Assembly: GCA_948567375.1 (NCBI GenBank)
Contig: OX419757.1
Location: forward strand, 47,737,665-47,801,664
DNA length: 64,000 nt
Source of the DNA: Lunularia cruciata
Lineage: Eukaryota; Streptophyta; Marchantiopsida; Lunulariales; Lunulariaceae
Direction of reading: 5' to 3'
Shown one piece after another: positions 56,889 through 64,000 of this stretch. Position 1 is the first letter of the stretch. The number at the start of each line of letters is the position of its first letter. The position numbers and the translations under genes were made by a program. Below the pieces are notes generated by a model. That model ran no database searches. It worked only from the letters and a program-made list of their open reading frames with translations, and had not been told where the DNA came from.

Positions 56889-57772
56889 ATTGAACTCCAT
56901 CTACCTACAGTGTGCATCAACATACTACTTCTATTGATTTTGTGCAATCTATAATCTGTGCTTGGCGTTCTCTACACCGTGTTGGATTCTAGAAACAAAT
57001 ATGTTGACGGCATCGACCTTGGTAGCCATTGGACGGATCTTCATCAAGCTAAAGGTGTGAAGGGATGCTCACCATACATGAGGAAGAACGGAGTGACCTG
57101 GGTGGATGCATTCACTAAATTGTTGTAAGCAAATTCCACCAACGGGAGTAGGGTGTCCCACCTCTCTTGCTCTTCTAAGGTGAAGCCTCGTAACATGTCT
57201 TCAATCGTGCAATTAGCCTGTTTTGTTTGGCCATCTATTTGTGGGTGATAAGTTGTGGACATGGCCAACGTGGTTTTGAAGAAACCAAAGAGTGTTTGCC
57301 AACACAAATTGGTGAATTGAGTACCTCTATCGGTGATAAATACTCTAGACATGCCATGGTGAGAGAAGACTGCATCTAAGTATAATTGAGCTAGTTGTGG
57401 AGTGATCACATCCTTGGTGGTAGGGCGTACATGAATCATTTTGTTGAGCCGGTCCACAAAGACCACAATGGAGTCAAACCCTGAGGTGGTCTTGGGTAAT
57501 TCACAAACGAGATCCATACTCACTTGTTCCCAACATTGGGTAGGCGTGGGGAGAGGTTGAAGGAGCCCTACAAGAGCTTGATTAGAGGCTTTGTTTTGTT
57601 GAGAAAGGAGGCAGCTGCGCACATAGTCCATCACGTTGTTGCTCATCTTGGGCCAGTAGTAATAGTGCTTGACTAAATCCAAGGTCTTGTCCACTCCGAC
57701 ATGACCTGCAATGGCCAAATCATGCATTTTGCTAGAATGGTGGTGCATAATTTTGGGACATTTGGGATCCAT
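56889..57772 (-). pseudogene. E3' integrase, main part
   Basis: A minus-strand open stretch of 242 codons (57772-57044) has HVGVDKTLDLVKHYYYWPKM, the core block VSMDLVCELPKT (first Asp), ITDRGTQFTN (second Asp) and AYNNLVNASTQVTPFFLMYG. It is very close to E3 integrase. It breaks off where E3 is inserted; the remaining integrase end and chromodomain lie at 49833-50274. Confidence 0.85.
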
Positions 57773-57789
57773 AATCTGCCATCATGAAA

Positions 57790-59345
57790 GGTGATTCCTT
57801 GGGTGCTAGTGATGCCTTTGGATGATTTTGCTTCTACAATCTACGGATCAATTTTTGTAGCAGCTGGAATCTTTGGCCAGAATTCAAAGTTAATCTTAAC
57901 CTCTACCACCAAGTTGTTTGCCGTTGGCATGCGGGTGAATGCATCTGCAAGTTGCTTCTTACTTTCCACGTAGGTGATTGACATGTTGAAGCATTGTTGC
58001 TACTCTGCCCACCGAATTTAGCAATGAGATAGATCCTTCTACGTCTCAAGGTAAACTAGAAGTTTATGGTCTGTCTTTACTACAAATGCCTTCTTGCCCA
58101 GATAGTGCTTCCAATGCTTGGTTGCCAAAACAATGGCTAGCTCTTCTTGTTTGGTGGTGTGGTAGTTGCGCTCTGCCAATAACAACTTTCAAGAGAAATA
58201 TGCAATTGGATGCCATCCGTCATGCCACTCTTGTTGTAGGACTGCTCCTATTGCTAAACCTTGATGCATCAGTAGCCAACTTGATTGGTCATTTTGGGTC
58301 ATACCACTTCAAGATTGGTGCATATAGCAAGGCGGCTTTCAATTCTTGAAAGGCCAACTCTTGTGCGGTTCCCCATGTCCACTTCTTCCCCTTGCCAAGT
58401 AGTGCCATTAAAGGCTGTGCAACCTTAGAGAAGTCCTTGACAAATCTACGATAGAATCTTGTCAACCCCAAGAAGCTCTTGAGTTGAGTCTGATCTTCTA
58501 GGGCACGCCATTTTTGAATGACCTCTATTTTATCTGTCAATACTTGAATGCCATCTGCACTTACTCTATGCCCCAAGTAGTCTACTTCATAGTTGCCAAA
58601 CTTGCACTTTGAGATTTTGGCATACAATCAATTCTATCTTAGAATTTGGAGGACTTCTTGTAGATGTTGTTTGTGTTCCGTTATTGTGCTATTGTATACT
58701 AAGATATTATCCAAGAAGAAGATAACAGACTTATCCAAGTATGGACAAAATATGTCATTCATTAGACTCATGAAAGTAGAAGGTACATTGGTGAGGCCAA
58801 AAGGCATCACAAGATACTTGAAGTGGCCATACATGGTTCAAAAGGCAGTTTTGTACACATCCTCCTTTGCAATTTGGATTTGATTGTAATCGCTCCGCAA
58901 GTCGAATTTGGTGAAGTATCTTGCTCCATGGAGTTGATCAAACAGGTCATCTATGCGAGGTAAGGGGTATTTATTCTTCACTGTTTGCTGATTAAGACCT
59001 TGGTAGTCAATGCACATGCGCATTGTACCATCCTTCTTCTTCACAAACAAGACAAAAGCCCCGTATGGTGATATGCTAGGTTAGATGAACCCCTTCTGTA
59101 GCATCTCCTCAATTTGAGTCTTACACTCCTCCAACTCATGAGGTGATAGGCAATATGGGGCCTTACAAGAAGGTGTCTTCCCCAAGAGTGTCTCAATTTT
59201 ATGATCTACTCTCCTTTTTGGTGGTAATCTTGAGGGTAGATCATTGGGAAAGACATCTTGAAATTCATCCACCATAGCCTTCAATTTCTTAGGAACTGGT
59301 TCATCAAGTTGTGCACTCTGGACTTCTCTTATTAGACCCATGAAA
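57790..59345 (-). pseudogene. E3' reverse transcriptase and RNase H
   Basis: The minus strand has RT blocks in 59341-58634 ([57 protein letters not shown]) and the connection and RNase H blocks in 58627-57790 (GLTRFYRRFVKDFSKVAQPL and following). The order and style are those of E3. It has more breaks than E3 by inspection. Confidence 0.8.
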
Positions 59346-59349
59346 TATC

Positions 59350-61410
59350 TATTGGTCTTACAGACAATTGCCGTCCCTATGACATAAGAGGCAGATCCTG
59401 CTTGGGTGATTTTTCTTTAACCCCAATGATTGACCATTGGTGGGTTCTCACTACTTTCTTCCTCCAATCTACCATAGGGTTGTAATGCTCAATCCATGTC
59501 ATGCCTAAGATTGCATCATAATGAGCTAATTGTATCACTCACCACTCAACTGCTTCCAGATATTCTCCTATAGAGAGTGTTACCCGTCTAGGTAATGATT
59601 CAATCCTCTTTGTTTACCCGTTAGGCAACTCTACTTCTTCACTCCTATCTCTGTCTAGATCCATTCCCAATCTTATTGCAATAGAGTGAGATAAGAAATT
59701 CTCTGTTGCTCTCAGATCAATTAATACTCTCACTTGATTGCCTTCTAGGACTCCATTCACGACAATCAATTGTGAGGTTGCCTTTCGGGATCTTTGTGCA
59801 TTAGTCTTCTTCCTTCCCTCACTTCTCTTCTTCCTTATTGAGACAGTAAGGCCACGAGGTACATTTTCTGGTGATCTTCATTTTTTGAAGTGATTTCCAC
59901 CTCCTTCTCTTCAATGCGCCTCTCCATGTTGTTCAAAGATTGCTTGTACGAAAGCCAAGGGCCTCTAGGGAAACGAGTGTGACAATTGGTAGATTTGTGC
60001 CCAATATGGCCACAATTGTAACAACGGCATTGTTCTCCTCAAGTTCCTTCTCCTCTGGGACTCCATCTCTTTGTTCTTCTACCCGTCCACTCTCCTCTTG
60101 AAGCGGTCGTGCTCCTCGATTTCAAAATCAAAGGTTGCCCAATTCTATCAGTATTGGTGCACCCATGTGTGGCATTTCTGCCCAATAATGTTGAGGTGGA
60201 ACTACTCCTTCATCTCCACCCAAGGCTCATTGCAATGGCTTCATATACCGTGCAAGGATTTTGTACCATGACTTCTTGGCAAATCCACTTCTTCAACCCT
60301 TGTTTGAAATTATCGAGAGCCTTTGTTGTACTCATATCGGTTATTGTAGCTTGTAGATCCAAAAATGCCTCCATATACTCTTGTACGCTATTCTTCTGTC
60401 TCAATCCCCATAGTTGGGTTTGAGCCATCTGCACAGAATCCACCAATTGGAAATTCTTCAGCAATCCTTCTTGCATTGCTATCCATGTGACCTCTCTTCT
60501 CTCTACCAACATGGATTGTTTCCAAGCATGATACCATGTGAGGGCTTTATTGGTCAAGTACTCACATGCAAACATGCCTACAGCATGCTCCATGATATCT
60601 GTTAAGAACAATCGGAAATATTGATTCATTCTTGAGATCCAATTTTCTACTACTCCTATCATACGCTGCCCCTTATAAGGCTCGATGTTGTAGGTCTTCT
60701 TCATCCGGAGTAGCAATGTGGCTTCATTGTTGATAGGGTTTGTAGGCATAGGTGCCTCTCCAAGTACTTTTGTTGCAAGTATTGGGTTTTGAGACGGCTC
60801 TATTTCTTGCATGGCTTGATCATTTCCGACGATTTGCACTTGACTTTGTAATGTCTCCATGGTCATCTTAATCTCTCAAAATTCATTCAACATCCCTTGC
60901 ATTCCTTGCATTAGCTCTTGCAATTGCGGATCCATGGTTCCTACAACACTCAATTGCTAATGTCTACTTCAATATAGAGTCAATATGATCACTCTGGAAG
61001 GCGCACAAACTATCAGAACTACCATTGGGACCTCAAAAGCTATCACTTGTTGATAATACTCCTCACCAAAATTCCTAACCCCAAAATCTCTAAACATCAC
61101 TTTTGGTCTCACTACATAATGGATTTCTACGTCGATGTTAAAAAGGAGAGGATTTGGGACATTCACATCCATATTATCATAATAGAATGTAGATTGTCAA
61201 ATCTTACTCTCTGTTATATATCACCACAGGTAGAATCACTGGGTTTGGTAAGTTCATCACCCAATCCATGAATTTTGCACCTAATGATAAACTAGCGATA
61301 CCCTCATTTGCTCACACTAGATGTACATAACCTTGATGTGGAATGGATTTGGGAATGGAAAGCTAGGTGCGGGAAATTGTCCTCCCGATGCATCCATCCC
61401 GTCTGCTCTC
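59350..61410 (-). pseudogene. E3' protease, gag and upstream ORF region
   Basis: On the minus strand, protease-like sequence lies around 59800-59360. Gag follows at 60866-60040 (open 218 codons, 60866-60210, with VENWISRMNQYFRLFL and NSVQEYMEAFLDLQATITDM). The upstream small ORF region is at 61410-60969, with NPLLFNIDVEIHYVVRPKVM. All three match E3 in order and spacing. Confidence 0.75.
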
Positions 61411-61524
61411 TAAAGTCCTTCCTAAGTCTAACAATTACTCTATGTTCTCCACCTCAAATTACTCAGTTTCAGTAGTTCATGCTCTTCTAAGAGGGGTGAT
61501 CCACTCTCTTGGACTAAGACACTT

Positions 61525-61536
61525 GCTCTAATACCA
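61525..61536 (-). other. E3' primer-binding site (initiator Met)
   Basis: On the minus strand TGGTATTAGAGC, one base after the 5' LTR end, differs by one base from the initiator tRNA-Met complement. Confidence 0.85.
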
Positions 61537-61537
61537 T

Positions 61538-62942
61538 TGTAATACTCCGAGGACAAGAGAAGAGAGAAAACATAGATTACACACTCAACACTCGGTGCTC
61601 CAAAGGAGCACCTTCTCTTTATTATATAGGCAAAGAGGATCTCCTCCAAGAAGCTCCACCATAGATTAGGCACATAGATAGGTGACATGTCATCAAGCTC
61701 CATCCTTGGATTACTTACTTAAATGGGGACATGTTGGTCTAGGTCCTATCTGGTTGGTCTTTAACACCCATTTGTGCATGTGTGTAGTATTGTGATATTT
61801 AGCTTGGTATTACAAGTACTTGAGAGATATTATTTATATAGAGATAAAGGATGGTTCTACATTAGTCATGATTAGCTAAAGTTAGTCATAGCTAAGATAG
61901 AGGGGACTTTACTTTAGAGGAAATGGAAAAGATGAGCACCACTATTTTGGATTCTAGTGTGTTGAATTGGTATTATTCCTAGGTGTTTAGCTTTGAGGAA
62001 AGAGTTGAGAACTCTTTGGGCCCGCAAGCCTTTTTGTTTTGGAATAGCCCATGTGAAGGAATCCTTGACTTAGTGGTTGGGTCAAGATAAGATCACATGC
62101 TTAGGGGAATATGCCCATGTGAATGGATATTCCTTTCTACTTTTTGACTTTATTTGACTTTAAGCCTAGTAACTTGAGTTATTCCAATAATTGGTAACTT
62201 TGGTACGTAACTATTTCACAAGTATATAAACAAGGGATGAGGAGGTACTCATCATCCTTTCATTTGCAATTATCTCTCTCTCATTGAGTTCTCTAGTGAG
62301 CAATGTCTTGAGTCTTGGAGTGTTAGCCTTGGAGGAGTATGATGGAGTTGGGGTTCCTTGCCTTCTTAGTCCATGGTGCGCTACCATAATAGTCATCAGA
62401 GGTTCATCATAAGTGAGAGACAGGCCATCTCACAGGTCAAACAAGCTTTGACTTGAGGGAATCTTAGGGAATCTTCCTATAGGAGTCTCAAAATCACATA
62501 AGGTACCATTGAAAAGCTCTTGATGAGACACCGGAGGAGGGAAGACCAGCCTTTCCTCTATTGGGAGGGGGGGAATTTGCACATTTTTGAGGCCTAATTG
62601 ATCCGTTAGGCCTCTGAAATTGCCTTCAAAGATTTCAAGCATATTTTGGTTCCTACTCTATTAGTAGAAGTCCCCTTTTGGTGATACCTCTTTCTGATTT
62701 GTTTAGTCCATCATGTGTAATATCATTCCCAATGTTACCAAACCAATTCTCACCTTTAAATCGTATGTCTAGCTATTGGTTCTAAGGTTCTCAAGTCTAT
62801 TTTGGTTTCTACTCTGTTTGTAGAAGTACTCTTTTGGTGATACTTCTATCTGATCTATTTTGACCATCATGTATAATATCATTGTAGATGTTACTAAACC
62901 AAATTTCACATCTAGATCATATGGCTAGCTTGTAGTATTATA
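61538..62942 (-). mobile_element. E3' 5' LTR, split by a solo E2b-family LTR
   Basis: Own sequence is 61538-61759 and 62439-62942, about 730 bp in total, matching the E3 LTRs in reverse. The nested solo LTR is flanked by a GGTC duplicate. E1 RT sequence resumes at 62943. Confidence 0.85.
61760..62434 (+). mobile_element. Solo LTR of the E2b family
   Basis: 675 bp, colinear with the E2b LTRs. GGTC at 61756-61759 and 62435-62438 is a 4-bp target duplication. TATATAAA lies at 62223-62230. No interior is present, so it is a recombination product of a former full element. Confidence 0.92.
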
Positions 62943-63496
62943 GGCAAAGAGATGTACATTTGGACTACCTTTGCCAAACTTTTGAAAGGTGTCATTTTGC
63001 CGGTTTGTCACTACATCTTGAGAAATGCTTCTTTGCAATGAAGGGGGGAATTCCTATGGGGCATTGGGTGGCAAGCTAGGGTATTGAAGTAGATGTCGAG
63101 AAGGTAAAAGTTATCTCAGTTTTGGAATCTCCAAAGAACGTCCGGGAGCTGAGAGCCTTCTTGGGACATGTCAGATACTACAGACGCTTCGTTTCAAACT
63201 ATGTGGTGCTTGCTACACCCCTTACAAAGCTTCTGAAGAAATTTGAAGACTACCAATGGGAAGCAAATCAAGAAGAAGCTTTCTAGGTATTGAAAAAGAA
63301 ACTGGTTGAAGCACCAATCAGGAGGGCCCCAAGTTGGGATGCCCTTTTTCATGTGTATGTGGACACTTTGTCCATGGCAATCGGAATCGTCTTAGGTCAA
63401 AAGGACAAAAAGAAGAAGGACTATCCGGTTTATTATGCCAACCAACAATTATCAGTTTTAGAAAAACAAATTCAACAACTAAGAGAGAAGCGCTTG
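62943..63496 (+). pseudogene. E1 RT end and RNase H, after E3'
   Basis: The plus strand encodes the RT thumb (RDVHLDYLCQTFERC-like, LHLEKCFFAM), the connection (VRELRAFLGHVRYYRRFVSN) and the start of RNase H (SWDALFHVYVDTLSMAIGIV, DYPVYYANQQLS). The style is not that of E3; together with the position beside E3' it fits E1. E5 begins within the RNase H region. Confidence 0.7.
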
Positions 63497-63610
63497 TGTA
63501 ACAATATGGAGTTTAGCAATGAAGTTAGTCGGGCTTACAAAGAAGCACATAAGACAAATAAACCTAGAATATTCTTGAAGTATCTAGGAAGCTTCTTGGG
63601 AAGCTTCCCG

Positions 63611-63790
63611 ACTAGCTTAGCTTGCACCTCAAGTAAGTAGCTTCTAGAAGGAAGCTTCTAGAAGCTTCCAACTAGCTTAGCTTGCACGCCAAGTAGGCGG
63701 CTTCTAGAAGGAAGCTTCTTGAGAAGCTTCCTAGTTAACTTGGCTTGCACTCTAAGAAAGTGGCTTGAGGAAGCTTCTTGAGAAGCTTCT
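63611..63790. repeat. Three ~60-bp tandem repeats with AAGCTTC palindromes
   Basis: The units start near 63611, 63671 and 63731, each with CTAGCTTAGCTTGCAC (diverged in the third) and GAAGCTTCTxGAAGCTTC inverted words. They sit just upstream of the TATA box, a position where LTR enhancer repeats are common. Confidence 0.7.
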
Positions 63791-63810
63791 CAAGGGCCTT
63801 GTATGCTACC

Positions 63811-63818
63811 TATAAATA
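63811..63818 (+). promoter_or_regulatory. E5 LTR TATA box
   Basis: TATAAATA within GCTACCTATAAATACC, about 105 bp before the LTR end. Confidence 0.7.
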
Positions 63819-63923
63819 CCAAAGTCAAAGCTCATGCTAGGCATTTGGAGTTTTCTCTCATTCAAGTGTCCCAATGTGATTTTCCATTCTCCTATTTCTC
63901 TCCTTGGATTTGGTTTTGTACAT

Positions 63924-63935
63924 TGGTATCAGAGC
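63924..63935 (+). other. E5 primer-binding site (initiator Met)
   Basis: TGGTATCAGAGC is an exact match to the complement of the plant initiator tRNA-Met 3' end, one base after the LTR. Confidence 0.93.
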
Positions 63936-64000
63936 AGGAATGGGATGGATGGAAATTATGGACCACCGAATCCACTTCCACCAAACCATTGGGATTTTTG

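Larger units (their letters stand above)
49613..62942 (-). mobile_element. E3': antisense chromovirus hosting E3
   Basis: A minus-strand Ty3/gypsy chromovirus lies inside E1. Its right (5') LTR is 61538-62942, including a nested solo LTR; its left (3') LTR is partial at 49613-49822. The primer site TGGTATTAGAGC (minus, 61525-61536) is initiator-Met type. Interior order on the minus strand is upstream ORF, gag, protease, RT, RNase H, integrase, chromodomain. The integrase region is split by E3 (50280-56883). It is broken in many places and older than E3. Confidence 0.85.
19053..63496 (+). mobile_element. E1: family A Ty3/gypsy element hosting E2 and E3'
   Basis: E1 begins with a complete family A LTR inside E4. 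Its own sequence is 19053-26162, 49486-49612 and 62943-63496, in the order LTR, primer site, gag, protease, RT, RNase H. The gaps are filled by E2 (26163-49485 with its target duplicate) and E3' (49613-62942). E5 then begins within the E1 RNase H region at 63497. The RT and protease style, with no chromodomain seen, and the tRNA-Asp primer site suggest the Tat/Athila branch. The element is broken in many places; its 3' LTR lies outside the window. Confidence 0.75.
63497..63922 (+). mobile_element. E5 5' LTR
   Basis: Begins TGTAACAATATGG and ends TTTTGTACA. It contains three ~60-bp repeats (63611, 63671, 63731) of ACTAGCTTAGCTTGCAC plus AAGCTTC-rich palindromic stretches. A TATAAATA box lies at 63811-63818. 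Confidence 0.72.
63497..64000 (+). mobile_element. E5: LTR retrotransposon with initiator-Met primer site, start only
   Basis: A 426-bp LTR (63497-63922, TGTAAC to TGTACA) and a primer site are followed by a gag-like start (MDGNYGPPNPLPPNHW, from about 63951) that continues past the window. Superfamily cannot be decided: Ty1/copia and Ty3 chromoviruses both use this primer. It interrupts the E1 RNase H region. Confidence 0.7.

Noticed and set aside
1-64000. A host protein-coding gene
   Set aside because: Every convincing coding stretch matches gag, pol or an element-borne ORF; no intron-exon structure or known host family was recognised.

Overview
The window looks like nuclear DNA from a land plant with a large, repeat-filled genome. 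I recognise no host gene, tRNA gene or rRNA. Almost everything from about 1.3 kb to the right edge is LTR-retrotransposon fossil, stacked by repeated insertion. Two families carry the tRNA-Asp-type primer site typical of plant Tat/Athila Ty3/gypsy elements, and one is a chromodomain-bearing chromovirus. A plant source is therefore likely; I cannot name the species from sequence alone.

Layout. 1-1279: AT-rich DNA with degenerate short repeats, a perfect hairpin and an (AT)n/(ATCT)n microsatellite. 1280-8964: an old antisense Ty3/gypsy fragment (E0), split by a solo LTR of family B (2215-8176), which is itself split by a solo LTR of family A (4174-7963). 8965-11612: a purine-rich antisense LTR with ~212-bp repeats, distantly like the E2 LTR. 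11613-11890: an antisense scrap of family A LTR. 12166-19052: element E4 (family A, plus strand), interrupted by a second solo LTR B (16520-18726). From 19053: element E1 (family A, plus strand) inserted in E4 and running to about 63496.

E1 is interrupted twice. The first insertion is E2 (26163-49481, minus strand), with ~4-kb LTRs full of 81-bp tandem repeats and protease, RT and integrase motifs that recall fungal Ty3 elements. E2's left LTR holds a near-complete 7.8-kb element, E2b (26737-34552), and its interior holds a short solo LTR A (38514-40429). The second is E3' (49613-62942, minus strand), a chromovirus that contains a complete sister copy E3 (50280-56883, plus strand) and a solo E2b-family LTR (61760-62434). 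A further element with an initiator-Met primer site (E5) begins at 63497 and runs off the window.

The points most worth pursuing are the coding region inside the family A LTR, upstream of a shared TATA-like box (U3 position); the fungal-like element E2 sitting inside a plant-type element; extra small ORFs upstream of gag in E2b and E3; and the different array lengths in the two LTRs of E2. All elements are treated as fossils. Boundaries come from matching termini, target-site duplications and homologous copies within the window, all compared by eye.
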